A DNA stretch of 64,000 bases from Rhabdornis inornatus (Eukaryota > Chordata > Aves > Passeriformes > Rhabdornithidae). A program made the position numbers and the translations under genes. Shown here piece by piece: positions 23,101 to 37,700 of this stretch. Location of the stretch: assembly GCA_013397075.1 (NCBI GenBank), contig VWZS01003779.1:589187-653186 (forward strand), read 5' to 3'. Numbering within the stretch: position 1 is the stretch's first letter; each line of letters begins with the position of its first letter. Below the pieces are notes generated by a model, which worked only from the letters and a program-made list of their open reading frames with translations, was not told the DNA's origin and ran no database searches.

Positions 23101-26100
23101 TAGCTGTTGAAAATAGTCTAAAACTGCTAAAACATTAACACCTGGCAGCAAAACACAATGTAAGTTTCAGACACAACTTACATGTCTAACAGGATTACAT
23201 TGGAGTTCTATTGAAAAGGTAAAAATAGAGGCACTGATTCAATTCTAGGATTAATTGACAATAGAATGTCGTGTATTTTTATACAGAGAGCAGAAAATAT
23301 GTTTAGTTCATTACTTAAATAATTTGTAATTCTATTCATTAAGATGGATTATGATTGTTATTTAGGAGTAGTTTTTGTTGTCCCATTTCCCCCCTTCTGG
23401 ATCTGCTGTCTCACCTGATACTACAGTTTTGTCCTCTTTCTGAATTCTTAAGAGCAGAACACATAATAGTCCTGCAGTCTTTCTCTACTGGTGGTGTGGT
23501 AATGCATTTTATGTTGCTAATTAATTGTAATCAGGCTAGAATTTCCCACCATGAGAACATGATGGGGTCTTCTGTGGTCAGCTCAAATCTGCCTATGGAT
23601 GTAGCCACACTCCCTCTCTCAAAGTTGTGTCTGAATTGTGTTTCAGTTTTAATTAAGAGTTGGATTTTCCTTTAAGACCTTGCATTAGAAGCCTGATGAA
23701 ACCAGATGTGAGACATTTCCCATTGTGAATTCCTGGAGCTGTGTCTGTCCTCCTGCACAGCTCAGGTGGGATAAACAGGGTGGATGTCCAGGTCCCACTG
23801 CCTGCTCTGCAGCGCTGGGGGTGAGACCATGACTGCATTTCACATATGAGGAAAGGAAGGACTTGGATAAATGAAGAGAATTCCAGAACCTGCTTCAGTA
23901 TAGGAGAGTCAGAAGTACACCCAAGGGGTACTTGCTGCTTATTTTTCTCTTTTGTCTCCCTTATTGCTGCTACTCTCAAGTATTATTTCAGATGTTTCTC
24001 TTTCAGCTGACATTTAAATATCAGATTTTATTTTTCCCCTTCTTCCTCACCTTAAGGGAGCTCCAGGGCAGTTTCAGGGGTGTTGGATACTTATCCTTGT
24101 AAGGGTTAAGTCTGTCTTGTTCTCCCCAGCCTCAGCAGGGCCTGATATTAATGCCAGAAGACATCCCCTTCAATTCCCTCAGCAATCTTCCCTAGCCCAG
24201 CAGAACTCGTTCACCTTCACACTGAGAGCTCTGGGCAGTTATAAACACAAGCCTGCAGTGCCTCTTCATCCTCTGCCTGATTTCCCTTTGCACCTTTGGA
24301 TCAATCCCTTCACAGAACCTGACCCATCTCACACTGATGGCCTTTTGGGCCACTTTCCATTTCTCCTGTCATGTTGGCACTGAACATCCCATTCTGCCAT
24401 CAGCTGATGTTTTCAATTCTTTTGCAGTGACTCAGCTCTTCACCAACCCCTCCTCTGGGGCCCAGCATCCCTGGGATACCCAGGACAGGAGAGGGTGAAC
24501 TCTTTAATCCTCTGTGTTTAAGTCATAATGGTTGGCTTGAAGTGGATAAACATTTGGGAAACCACGTGGAAAAGATGCTTTTACCCTGGAAATTGTGTAA
24601 CCACTGACACCTCAGAGGACAATTTGGACCACTTTTGTAGGATAATGATCCTCCCTTGTACTGTAGAACGATTTCTATTGCTTTTCTGCACTGCTTGGCT
24701 CAGGATTCTGGAGAGCCTGGACTTTTTTGGGATCTCTTGCTGGGATGGAAGCACCTGGTGTTGACCTGGAGGACACAGACCAGTGAGGAGTTGTAGAAAA
24801 CCCCATCAGTTCCCTGGTACAACCTCCAGATTTTAAATTCCTGTAACTAAATTGAGAAGATTAAGTTGTGTTTTGTGTCTAAAGCTTCTGCAGTCTTCTG
24901 ATACTGCAGAGCCATAACCCTTGCCTCTTCCAGTTTCTCTCCATTTATGAAAATTTCCCCAATTAATTTTATTATGTTTCATTTTGCCTACAGTGCAGAA
25001 GTTGCTGATATTGGAACTGTAAATACCATGAGGGCTGCAAAGGGACTCTTTCCTGTAGTTACCCCTCCTTTTATTTTAATGAAGATTTTTGTAACCATTT
25101 CCAAACTCTTATGGGAGTTAATCAGATGTGAGGCTGAAAAATGTTGATAGTTATGGATGATCAGGAATACCTGAGGGAAGCAGGAGCTGGCCCTGCTTGT
25201 GAGATCCTTTCTTTAATGATTTTTTTTAATGAAAGCACTTTTTTTCTTGCCCATACCAGCTGAATGATGCTGCTCAGTCCTCTGTCTTCATGATAGCATA
25301 GAATGGCATTTGCCCTACTCTCTTCTCTTGGTGTTTGATTTGCCTTCTTGCCCAGAGGAGCCAGGATTTTCCTCTCTGTTCCTGGATATCAGAGCAACTG
25401 CAGTGCAAGTTGCACATTTATAGGCACAATGATGCTCTGTTGTTGGTTTTTGTGTCTTACAGCTGATTTATTTCTTTGTTAAACGGGCCACAGTGAAGAG
25501 TCACTCTCTGGGTGTTCTCAGCAATTCCTGTGCACAAAGGAGATGAGGGACAATTCCTTTTTTCCTTCCTGTTTGCTGCCTTTTGGCTTTCAAGATAGAG
25601 AAACACCTTGGCAGAAAGTGCCCTGAGCAAAGCTGGGCTTACAGAATGCACGAGCCCCAGCTCAGACCTGCACACTTGAGAGCTGCTTCTCTCCTGAAGC
25701 ACTTGTTTACCCAACACTCACTTTTATCAAATAATTTTAAAAAGAAAAACCACACAACAGAACACTTAAAAAGCCTCAGCTGTGTGCTTAAAGATTTTTC
25801 TGAGGAGAGCTGGAACCAAGCACGTGGTTTTATTTCAATGGGTGCTGAAATCTCAGCTGGATCCTTGCCATGATTCTGCAGTTTCTATTCAGGCTTGGTA
25901 GGCTTTGCCCATTGGGAAGAGGAGGAGATGTTTGGCTAAATAGGAAAATGAAATTTTGCCCCCCAGAAGCCATTGGCAGGCGAATAGAGGGAAGAGAGAA
26001 AACTTGAAAATAGTTTTCATTACAATTTCAATTGACTGGACTTCATTTTCTTGTCTGCAGTTCACTGTTGGGGTACTTGATGCATGTCCACCTCTGGACA

Positions 26101-26673
26101 GACCCAATTTAGCTCTCCTGTGTATTATCTGTCCCTGTCTTAGATTGAGTCCTGCCTGCTGGATTGCTCCTCTCTTCTCTACCTGCAGATAAACCACATT
26201 TGCTGTGATGATTTGAGTGAAATACCGGCTCTGATGAAGACAGCTCAGGGTTTGACTGCAGCAGAGAGGTTTTTATCTTGCGTGGCAGAAAATGACTGTG
26301 TGACCTGTAGCATCATCTGCACCAGCCAAGTGTGAAATCAGCTGTGCCAGGCAGCTCACACGCTCTAATGAGGGAATAATTCCTCAGTGGAAATAAAAAT
26401 ATTCATGCTGTGGCACACCTGCTCTTGGAACACAGAGACATCCAGTGGGAAAGGGGATTTGTCAGCCTTTCTCCTTCACTGCTACTCACAGCTGACACTT
26501 CACAATAAACCCACAGGAGGTTCAAGGCTCTGCTACAGAGAGCTGTGTCTCCAGGAAAGGGCAGATTTCAGGATAGAGATGTTTGCAGGGGGATAAAAGC
26601 TCTGAGCAGCTCTCCGAGTGCTGCAGCAGGGAGTGCTGACCTGTCACGTGTTTGGTACCTGTGGCAGCTCTTC
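20173..26673. other. presumed intronic DNA, nothing recognised
   Basis: No exon or transposon was recognised. A perfect 14-bp inverted repeat with a 2-nt loop lies at 20788-20817. Moderately GC-rich patches near 22440-22620 and 23700-23830 carry only short chance frames. Confidence 0.5.
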
Positions 26674-26772
26674 CAGAGAATCACACAATGGTTTGGGTTG
26701 GAAGGGGCTTTGAAGATCATCTCTTTACAACCCTCTGTCGTGGGCAGGGACACCTTCCACTAGACCAGCTTT
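26674..26772 (-). mobile_element. CR1 LINE 3' end, antisense
   Basis: It starts 'agagaatcacacaatggtttgggttgg' and runs 'aaggggctttgaagatcatct' to 'gtgggcagggacaccttccac', the reverse complement of the CR1 3' end. Confidence 0.9.
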
Positions 26773-28998
26773 TTCTTAATTTTTAACCCCTGGAATGCCA
26801 TTTTCCCTTTCTCCCCATCTTGGCTGTTTTTTTGTTTTAATAGCCGTGTTTATATCTATACCACTGGAAAGTTGTTGTTTTCTTGAGGATTCCTGTTATG
26901 TTCTTCCCATCTGCAATCCCAGGAGCAGATAATTGTTAGGAAGTGGCAAAGCTTAAAAAGAGCAGTGCACGTTCCCATCTCCCTGGTGGCTGAAAGAACT
27001 TGAATTTCCATGGCATTGATGCCACGAGCAAAAGGCTTTCTCCCTTCAGCTGGGAAGTTTTCCTCTGCAGTTCAGCACATAAGTGCTGTGATTTAACAAT
27101 TTTACATGAATTTGCCTTTTGGATTAGTCTTTGACATCTGGAATTTGGTGTTTTAGGGAAAGGATGCGCTGCTGGGGAGTGAATTAGTTCTACTCTTGCA
27201 GTTGAGAAAATAGGCTCATGCCTTTGAGAGGCCAGGAGAGGAATATTCTGGGAAGCAATTTGAGCTGATATTGTTGGGAGGGTGATACTGCCTGACAGAT
27301 CTGCTGTGACAGCTGAAGATGTGCTGGAGCACAAAATAGAAAAGGAAAAGATTGTTGTTAGGCCAGCTCCAAGATGAAACCCTACCACTTGTGACAGCTG
27401 TTGGCAGCACGAAATCATTGTCCTCAAGCTTTGCACAGATCTGCAGCATTAGAAACTTCAAGATCATGTTGGTTGTGTGTTTCTGGAGATCTTGTTAGGG
27501 GTAATGCTCCCTGACAGCAGCCAATTGTAATTGGCAATGGGGATCCTTCAGATACAGACACAGGAACAAAACCTCAACGTTTTTGTGCTGATCCTCTCCC
27601 AGGGTCACTGGTCTCTGCTTTCCTACTGGAGCCATCTGCAGCTCAAGACGTTATGAGATTTCTTGTTTCCAGAGCACCAAAGGGAAAAAAATGAAATGGG
27701 AAGATGTATAAGCAAAATTAAGCTCAGTGAGATGCAGAGGGAATTTTGGGAAGCAGGGGAAGATTTGGCTTCTGTTTGTTGAGGTGTAGAGTCACAAGCC
27801 CATGTTGTAGAAACTTTTGACATCTTTCAGACTCTGTAGATCTCAGCAAACTTTCAGTGAGGGAAATCTCACTGAGAACTGATGTCCCTGTGCCCTCCCC
27901 TCTTCAGACACACTCCAGGCTGGTTTCTTCCCACCCAGGCTTTCCAGGTATTTTTTCTGAGGTTCTGCCACCTTTCCAACTTTTAACCATCAGGAAGCTG
28001 AGACAAGCCAAAGAGTCTCTGCTTGGGTCTTGCTGAAGTCTAAAATGCCTTTTTGGCAGAGCTCTCTGTGCCTTGGCAGACTGGGGGCTCTGGAGCTGCA
28101 GTTACTCTCCTGTTTCAGTGACACTGTACTTTGAGCCTCTCATCCATCAGAAAGGCCAAGAAGTATTTCCTCTTAGGAGAGGAGATTTCTGGAATTCCAG
28201 TGCTGTAATGGGTTTTTTCTTTCCTCACCAGCTACAATTACTGTCTTGCACTGAATTAAAAACTCAGCTTCATTTGTTTGCTGCCTGGTGTTAATTCAAA
28301 GAGTCTCTTCTGCATTCTGTTTTCTATTGTCGTATCTCTTTCAGCTGATATGAATCACCATAGCTCAGTAGGAAATGATGAGATTCTGCTGATCTGCCCT
28401 AATACTTATGAAATATTGCTTCCTGTACATTATCTAATTGTGTCCAAAATATCCCCATGAAACAAAATATGGGCATTCAGTTGAACTCCTTAAGAGTGAA
28501 GTTTTTATCAGATCAAGGTAAAGAAATTAACAGCTGAACTGATGATCATGATCCAAGGAAAACCTCCCCATAGCTCTTGTTGGTGAAAAAACCCAATATT
28601 TTGAGCTGCAGAGCAAAACTCTTCTCTTTTGGTGTGCTATGATAAGGAGAACATGTCTCAGGAGGTCATGAAAATTGCATAACTTTGCACTTCCCAAAGT
28701 GCAGCTGGAATATTCATCCTGTCAGGAGTGGGACAAATTGGAGCAGACCAAGGGGAATCCAGAACCAAGCAGGTCCAAGGACAGAATCAAGAGATATTTC
28801 ATTAATGGCATCTAAAACCAAGGCTGTGACAAAGATTATCATAAAAGCTTCAGCCTTCCTGAAGAGCCATGGAGGGGACATGTGGTTTATTGGCAAAATG
28901 AAACCCCTACTTGGAGCTCAAAATGTGAGTCCAATGAATGTATTTTAAGGAAACAACAACATCCCAGAGAAAACTGGTCAGGAATTGGAGAAAAGCAT
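26773..28998. other. presumed intronic DNA, nothing recognised
   Basis: No recognised exon or repeat. The - strand frame 26936-27436 has no protein similarity I can name. Confidence 0.5.
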
Positions 28999-29033
28999 TG
29001 TCCTGGTTTTGCCTGGGATGGAATTAATTTTGT
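28999..29033 (+). mobile_element. possible ERVL-type LTR stub
   Basis: 'tgtcctggttttgcctggg' followed by 'atggaattaatttt' closely resembles the first ~35 bp of a common avian ERVL-class LTR as I remember it. Similarity then fades, so this is a short truncated or decayed remnant at best. Confidence 0.45.
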
Positions 29034-30204
29034 GTCAGTATTCAGAGCACTCAAAGCAGTGGAAGGTTGCTCTAAAGCGTTGCTGACACCAGAAAATACC
29101 TACAAATATTAACAGAAAAAACCAGTCTGCCTATTTCTCTGGTGACTTTTGTTTTGATTTCCCTTATTTCTGTTTTCCTTTTGTGCCTTTTATTATTTAG
29201 CTGGCTGAGCTGCTGGGCTGCCATCCCTGGGATTGATGAGCTTTGCATGCAGGAGATGTCAGCCAGTTTTACTGCACCCCTTTATACTCTGCCCACTCCA
29301 TGCACCTCAGCCATGCTCTGCCTCCTCATAATGAGGGAATATTGGGAATTTCTGAGCATCTCCTTCCTGCTCAGCCTGCTAACAGAACAGACAGTTGGCA
29401 GAACTGAGGGGGAAAGGGGAACATGGCTGGACTGGGTCGATTGCACAATGATATCACTGTCTAATCTCAGAGCAGCTCATTTTTTGTAATCTACACATCA
29501 GCCATCAGTTAAAACAAAAACAAAACAAAACAAAACAAAAAAAAAAAAAAGGAGAAAACACACAAAAACCAAAACCCTTTCCATTATTTTGGACAAGGAT
29601 CTAATTAAAACCAGAGGTCTGGAGGGGAACAGCTCGGGATCCTATTACACATTTCCCAAATTGCTGGATTTCCTCCTATTTTGTTGGTGGCTCTGGTTGT
29701 GTCATTTGTCCCCTCACCTGATGGAACTTTTTTGTTCAACATTATCGAGTTCTCCCTGACAACCTGGCACCTCCCTTCTCGTGTGCTTCCTCTGTAACCT
29801 TTGTGGACCAGGCAGTGGGAGCTGACAGAGTGGTAAAACCCTTGTGCCCCTCGGTGTGTGCTGCCCTGGCTGAGCAGCCAGCCCAGCTCTGATAAAATGT
29901 GATCTCCTGCTTCTCTGCCATGGAAAAGTTGTAGGGGAACATCTCTCACCAAGTCAAACAGCCTCATTTCCCTGGGATGATTGACCTGGCTGGAGTAAAA
30001 AAAAACAAAACACCTTTTTGTTTTATATATGACACATTTTATGTCTCTTTTTGGACATTTAAAGAGTAAAAATTCATCAGCCTTCAAGGAAGCAAAGAGA
30101 ATCTTTTTGTGCTTGTCGTGCACTGGATGATTGTATGTTATAATTATATGTTGATTACCTTGTGCCTAAGGCAAGGAGAAATGGTTTTAAAGCAAAAGAG
30201 AAAA
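29034..30204. other. presumed intronic DNA with A-rich tract
   Basis: Apart from the A-rich tract at 29511-29577, nothing was recognised. A run of aaaaa/caaaa lies near 30000. Confidence 0.5.
29511..29577. repeat. (CAAAA)n / A-rich tract
   Basis: Four or five CAAAA units run into about 16 A, then degenerate A-rich sequence. It could be a retroposon tail, but no element body precedes it. Confidence 0.9.
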
Positions 30205-30434
30205 GATTTAGATGGGATATTGAGAAGGAATTGTTCCCTGGGAGGGTGGGCAGCCCTGGCACAGGGTGCCCAGATTTGCTGTGGCTGCCCCTGGATCCCT
30301 GGCAGTGCCCAAGGCCAGGTTGGACATTGGGGCTGGAGCACCTGGGACAGTGGGAGGAGTCCCTGCCATGGCAGGGGTGGCACTGGATGAGTTTTAAGGT
30401 CCCTTCCAACCCAAACCATTCTGGGATTCTCTTG
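30205..30434 (+). mobile_element. CR1 LINE 3' end, sense
   Basis: The span runs 'gatgggatattgagaagg', 'ttccctgggagggtgggcagccctggcacag', 'ctgtggctgcccctggatccctgg' and 'ggtcccttccaacccaaacca', ending 'ttctgggattctctt'. It is well preserved but 5' truncated. Confidence 0.93.
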
Positions 30435-31718
30435 TGGTGTCTCAAAGTTTTCTTTTGGAGAACTCCCTTGGAGGGATTTGCTGCAGGGCTTTTGTCTCTC
30501 TAGCTCACTCCTGTAAAAAGCAATCTCTCACCTCACCTGATGCTGTCCAACCCCAAAACATGGATGAACATGTCCTGGCCTGGGTGTATCTCAAGTGAAA
30601 GAAAGATAATTCTGAGAGGTTTGGTAATGACCAGGAGATAAAGCCAGAAATCTGACCCTGTCATGTAATTAACCTTTCTTTTGAGATCCCACTTGTAACA
30701 GTTGCCAAATTTTTCTCTTGGCCATTATGGCATTCCCGTATGTCCCCAGGTTCTCTGGGTTTGGGTTTCTGCAGTTTGCAGTGTGATGTTCCGGAAACAG
30801 CCTGGGCCAAGGCTCTGCCTTCTCCTCCTGTCATCAGCAGGAGACAAATTTAAGGGATAGGATCACACAGCTTCATCTTTTCCATGCTGCAGTCTAGTCT
30901 TAAGGCTGTTGGCAAAACTTTTACCCTGCTGAATTCCTTGGTGATGAGTGTTATTTCTTTGACTGATGTGTGCAGGCAGGGGAACATTTCTACATCACTG
31001 CCCAAACTTCCTAAAACATACTTAAATAATTTACATAAAATCCAAATCTGCGTGTGAAATATCCTCATGAGTCGAGGGTTGATTCACTGTGAATCCATTC
31101 CGTGAGTGGGAGGAAACCTAAAGTGTCTTGGATAAAATGGCCTTTATAAAATATAGATCAATTTCCTAATATTTATGTCAGATGCTTCTCATTATGGGTT
31201 TTTTTCCCTTCTTTCTTATTTCAGTCTGAAACTGCCTTAGCAACCCCTTGCTAGCACTGCTTCACGTGGATGCTAACACTAAATCAGGAGAGTTTCTTCT
31301 GTGTCTGTCTCATTAAATATTATCTCTCTGATTTGCCAGTGTGGATGATAATAGGGACATTAAAAAGGCATGTATCTGTAATTGCTTTTTAATGCCACTG
31401 CTATTTATAGATGATCTGAGTTTCAGAGTAACATGGAAAGTCATGTAAAAACATAAAGCTCTTGGTGATAAGGGAGTGCCAAGGAAAATTGATCATACAT
31501 GAGGTTAATTAATTCAAATAGTGCTAAGGATCCTGAAATGAAGCAGATTTCTGTGTGCAGTGTGTTGTGGCTGTGCCAGTCAAACTCGGGGTTGTACTAA
31601 ATACTGCAACCTCACAAGCAGTAAAAACCCATAAATTTTCTAGTTTTGTATGAGCATTATTATTAACAAGAGTCATAGCAGCTCCAGGTATGACAGACAT
31701 AGCCTGATCCAGGAGTAA

Positions 31719-31749
<31 letters not shown>

Positions 31750-34700
31750 GTGTATTCACTTCTGTGTGGAAATACAGCCCTACATTTATCCAGCAATCCT
31801 GGTTCTCACTTCTGCATGACACAGTTCCCACTGCAGAGCAAGCTCAGAAATCTCCTGAAGGGTTTTACATCACTAAAACCTTTCAGTGCATCACTCAAAC
31901 CTTAGCTGGGGCAGAGGGGCTCTCCAGAATCCTGCTGAACAGTTTCCCAAAAGATTTGCTTCTTCACACTCTTACACAAAATAAAGCAAAGGCTGCCAGG
32001 ATTTCTCAGGTCAGCAGCAGTAGCATAAACTTGCTTCATTTAAGTGTGAATAAATCTATGTGATGTAAGAAGATTGGGCACCTGGTGCATATATTTCAAA
32101 TTGAAGCAGATAAATGTAAGTATAAAATAAAATTCTGAAGGGATTTTGTGTGTCCAACTTGCCCAAGTGCTTTAGAGAAGACTGATTTTCAGGGGAGTGG
32201 TTACCCAGGAGTCTGTAGCTCTCTCTGAATTAACAATTAATTTTTAGGACTGTTTAATGTATGTGAAAATGCATATAGTAGTCCAAAGTATATATATGAA
32301 TATATTTGTGTGTGTGCACATGTAATTTCTGCATGTTTGACTCACACTGGATATATGAATAGTTTGCCTATAATCCTGTGGAAGTTCATTTTCTGGCAGA
32401 TGAATCTATATTAATTCCTAAAACCCTGAGCAACAACGGAATTAGTTTGCAGTGTTAGGGGGGAAAACATTACAATAAAAATGAAGCATACTTTTAATTA
32501 TCTGTAGTCATTTGGATGAAATCTATAATGAGCTTGATAAATGCTGATGCTCTAGGCATCAATTTTTCAAATGACAGTAGAACCAAAAATATCTGGGAAG
32601 GCATTGTTAGCTCAGACTGCACAATATTTTTGAGGTCTTGGTTAGTAGGAATAATTAAAATGACTTATGTAAGATAAGTGTCATATCTCTGTCAGCAACT
32701 AAATGTTAAATGTTATTATAAACTAATTACTTCCTGGAATTGAAAAGAAAATTATAATTTTGTGTCTTAACCACTAGAAGATGGTGTCTGATCCTTCTCT
32801 CACTAAAGCAGCATGTCTGCAGTGACTTCACAGCAGCCTCAGAGTGGGTGAGGAGCGAGTTTGGACCAAAAGCCTCACTGCAGAGAGGAGTCACAATCTG
32901 CTGCTGACGTTCACCAGCTCCTAAACGAGTGAAAGAAGAGGGAGCTGGTGCTGTGGGGTTTCTCTCTGTGTTTGTGAGTGCAGGGAGGAGGAGGAGGGAT
33001 GCTGATGGCTCAGCCCTCTGCTGTCCCTCCTTCCCACGTCCATCTGCTGCACAGTCGTGGCTCACCTCTCCAAAGCCACAGGCATTGCTCTGATGCTCCC
33101 CTGCAGTCGTTTGCTGGTGGATTGATGGGTTTAATTTGCTCATAAAGGGGTCTGACACATGGCAGAGTCATGGAATTAGATTCAGGGGAAGTGCAGAGCA
33201 GTGAGAGAGGTGAAAAAGCAAAGAAAGTTGTTAAAAACTAATTTGCCCTTACTGATTTCACTGGTTATTCTTCCTCTGCTGCCTGACAAACACGATCAAG
33301 GAGCCTGACCTGGTAGCAGGGGGGATGAGCAGTGTTACCTTCATTAAAGGTCCCACTGATGCCACATCTTGTGGAGTTGGGCACTGACAGGTGCCAGCCT
33401 CACACCCTCTTGTGGTACCCGCAGCTTTCAGGCTTGTGGAAGAAAAGCACCAGTGTGGTCACGTTGCTTTTTGTGTCTTTATGTACCAAGGAAAATGTTT
33501 CTCCTGTTGAATAATAAACCTCAGCATGCAAGAGGTGACGAAAGAAGAGCTGGGGGAAATAATGCAGGGAAAAGGAGGGGCAGTGGAGACATGATGAAGA
33601 AAGGTTAAGTCAAAATGCAGGGAATGTAGGAACATAATTAATGGGTAAGAAACAGAAAGGAAGGAGGAATATTTCAACCCCCATCCTTTCAGCTGCTTGC
33701 ACCCTATAAACTCACTCATTGCTTGGTAGCTCAGGCCCATGGTTTTGTTTTGAATCACCTCATCCTAACTTTAAGTCATGTCTTGAAGCAGATTAGTTGG
33801 AAATGAGCCATGATCTCCTGAGAGTATAGCCTGGTGTTATTTGAAGTATCCCTCCAGGCTTTCCCAGGACACCAAAGTTCCATATTCCAGCAGCTGGATC
33901 AGAGTTTGGGATGGGTTCCCCTGTCCAGGGGCTGAGGGTGGGTGAGAGCATCCCGTGTCTTTGAGGATGTGCTTGTTTAAGAAGTGGCTCAGGCCCCATG
34001 CAGTGACACCTCTGTGCAAGAAATGGTGCTGCTGGCAAAGCCAGGGAGCAGCTGTGGGGTTTTTGGGTGGGAGTGGTGCTAACAGGAGCTGACAGGGGTC
34101 TCACACAGCTCTGCCTGCTCAGCTGAGAACAACCCTCACACCCCAAAAACCCACATGAGCATTCCCAGGCAGCCTCCAAACAAAACCACCCGGGTTCCTG
34201 ACACAGTGGGAATGTTCCTGGCTGCTTTTCTGTCCCACTAAACTTGTGCTGGGCACTGAAATCAAAGCCTTCTCCAGGGGAGCAGCTCCAGAGCACAGCA
34301 CACTGTGACTGTGCCCTGAGCCTGAGCACAGAGCTGCAGCCTGCTTGTGATACCAAATTAATTGATCCTCATGGAAGTCACTGCTTTAATTGGGAAGGAA
34401 GAGTGGCAGGAGACACTGAGAACACCCTTGTGAGCTTGTGTTTCATCTCAGTTTCCATCCTGCATTGATCCCTGGCTCATAAAGGATTCAGAGGCAGAGC
34501 AGTGGCAGTATTTGGGGGAGATGCAGAATGTTTCACCTCTTCATGAGTTTTACCCTTACTATTGGCCACTGGTGGACACAGAATATAGGACTAGGTGGAC
34601 CTTTGGTCTGGCAACCTGCATCTTATCTTAGGGCTTTTGCACCTACTGAGTTTTAAAGCAGTTTTATAGGCTTGGGATTTAAACTCAGATTTAAACACAA

Positions 34701-37700
34701 AGATCTCTTTACGATCTCTGCCCTCTTCACCCCGTATTTTAAAATACTGAGTGGGACAATTACTGAGAGGGACAGTGAGGCACAGGGCAAAATGAAGATA
34801 TATGTCTAAAAGTCAATGATTCTGCAAGTGAAATATGAGCACAGCCTGCTTAAAGCAAATGGTTCATGCTGGTGGCAAGGAGGAAATTGTGGGTTTAGTT
34901 AAAAACAAAAATGCCATTTCATGTTTCAAATCATGTTTCAAATTGGCAGAAATGGCAATAAAACTTCTTTAAAATTAAAAATGCAAATGCAAGCCTACAG
35001 GCACACACTCCAAAGCAAGAATAAGGTTCAAAGAGGATGTAATTGTTGGTTGGAGTCTAAGGATAAACTTAGGCTCTGTGACTTTTCATTACTGTAGGAA
35101 CTTGGCTTCCTAAAACTATTGCAGATGCTTGCAGTAACATTTTGTAATCCCACAGCACTATTTGCATTTTGTTAGTTCTATTTTAATAAGCTCTGATTTT
35201 TCATTTGAGTTACTTGAATTTCTATGTTTATAAATTTTCCGTGTTAAGAGCAGTTTTCTTGGATCTTATAACCAGAATTCCGTAGCAGTCTGAAAATGTT
35301 CAGATGCAAGTACAGTCAGACAACTTGCCCAGTGACATCTGTTCAGCAGCATAATTTTACTCAGCTACGAGTGACATATTTAATTAACTGAGACATTTCA
35401 AATAAAATTTGACAGCTTTCCAGCCCAGTATCTCCAAACTTACTACTGCCTGAAAATATGCCATCCTAGGAGCGTTACAGGGCTAGGAAGTATTAGTTTT
35501 ATGAAAGGCAGTGCTGGGATGTTGGAAAATAATGCATCAAAAAGATCACGTCTGCCACTTGTGATGTATGAGCCTCTGAAACATCTCCATGGTTCTGGGG
35601 AGTCTTTTGAGCCTTGGTTTTGTTTAGGATTTCCTGCATCTGCATCTCCAACGCTGTACTGGGCAGGCAAGATCAGAATGTCATAAAAAGCTCTTAGATT
35701 GTCTTGTACAAGTTTTAGTGGAAGCACAGTGCTGGGAAATGTGCTTTTCATCAGCAGGCACAGCACTGCCATGTGAGGAGCAGATCCTGGAAGGACAGCC
35801 AGGAGCTCCAGAGCCCTGTCAATCTTTAGTCCAGCCCAAAGCAATGCAGAATTCTCACTTGCACAGATGGGTCTGGGCTCAGCCTGCAGGGCAGCAGAGC
35901 CCATTCCTTCTGATCTCTGCCACAGACACTCCAGAGGTGCAGGAGTTCAGTGGATATTTCCAGCAGAATGCTTTCACTTTTGGCACATTGCTTCAGGGTT
36001 TCACTGAAGCCACTTCCATTACCCGAAGTTGAAACCACTTAATGTAGCTCAAGCAGTGAAATCTCCCTAAAGCAGGCAGCCTGCAGGCTTTTCCTAAATG
36101 TCCAGGATTGTGTTTTCCCATCAAAAATCCATTAGCCAATAGGCACCACCAGCACCTCTCTGATGCTGACAGCAATTTGTGGCTTGTGTTATTCTGGAGC
36201 TTTTCCTGAAATGTTTGTTTTTCGTGGCACCCAGCCCAGCTGAACCAGTGACAGGATTTCTGTTAGCCCAGCACACAGGGAAGCTCAGGGAGCTGATATG
36301 AAATATTCCTCACCAGAACAACTCCAAGAGAGGTGCTGTAAGCTCTGGTAGATCAGAACTGGACAGTGAAAAGCAGTCAGAAAGTCTTGGAGGTTAACAT
36401 GGGAATGCTGGGAATCCAGTTGTGAGTTTGGCTTTTGGGATGAGTGAGATTGATCAGCTCCAGCCAAAGTCCATGGAAGTGCTGCCATTCCCTCTCCTGT
36501 GGAGAAGTTTTGCTGTGTCTGAGCTCTCTTGTGGAGACAGAGTGAACCTTGCTGTTCTTCCTTCAATTCCCCCACCCATGCCCTGTGTGTTGTTTCTTCC
36601 CTCAACCCCCATCTGAGGTGTAGGGTCACCTAAACCCATCCCATTAGGGTACCCTGGACATCTTGACCAAGTTTAAGCCATTTTAGGGAAATAACTTGTT
36701 TTTACTCATCTACTTCGATGAAAAATGTGTTATTTATCTTCTTTATGATTTCCCCACCACACTGGTTAGCAGTAGTCTCTTCATTAACTCATTTGGAATT
36801 AGAGTGGTAAATAAATGCCACAGTTTTGGCAAGTAAATGGTGACATAAATGTGACAATGAGTGATGGAAGGGGGGTGTGCATTGAGGGCTCAGAACAGCA
36901 CGGGAGGCCACCAGCGTGCTGGATTTAATTTCAGTCTTTGCCCATTGAATTTTGAGGAGCAGTTACTTGCCCAGCAGTCAGGAAAGAAGGAAATCTCTCA
37001 GTCTCTGGGTGATTGCCAGCCAGGGAGCTGCGTTTCTGCCTCAGCTGTTTGGATTTGTCGGCTTGGGCTGTTTGGTGTTCTGTACCTGCCACCACTGTAG
37101 TGCTGAGTTATAGACACAGGGTGCTTGGAGGCTTTGAAAGGTGGATTTGTCCCTCTTTGGATTTGTCCCTCTTCTTCCCCTGTTCCCAGCAGCCCAGAGA
37201 GCAGCTGAGGATGGGAGTGCCTGTTCCCACACACTGCCCAGGGATCACCCAGAGCATGGCTCTCACCTCTAGCATGCGTTTGTCAGAATTGGTTCTCAGT
37301 GTGCCAGGCACCACTCCATTCATTCCAGGGATATTCCACTCGTTCCAGGGGATTTATTTTAACATGGACACCAGGAGGCACAGGATTATATGAATTTCTG
37401 CATCAAAAGGACTGAGTGCAAGCACAAAGACATATTTTCCAAATCTAGTATATGATCTACTCAAATTCTTTATCTCCAGACCGTGTGAAATAGGCTGCAG
37501 GCTACTACCATAGATTCACTATTGAAACCTGGGATGCTTGGTTGATTTCCCAGCTATTATAGTTTTATTTTACTCCCCTCTTTTCCTCTGAATTGTTGTG
37601 CTAATTAAGCTCACAAATTTCAATCTCTCAGGCTCTTCAATTATGACATTGCAGCCCCTCTGTGGCAGCACACTGGAGTGTGGCAGATAGGATATTATGA

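Noticed and set aside
29605..30123. 172-residue - strand open frame
   Set aside because: No domain, promoter or splice context was recognised.
33793..34356. 187-residue - strand open frame
   Set aside because: No recognisable domain, no exon-like context and overlapping frames on other strands. Taken as chance in a GC-richer patch.
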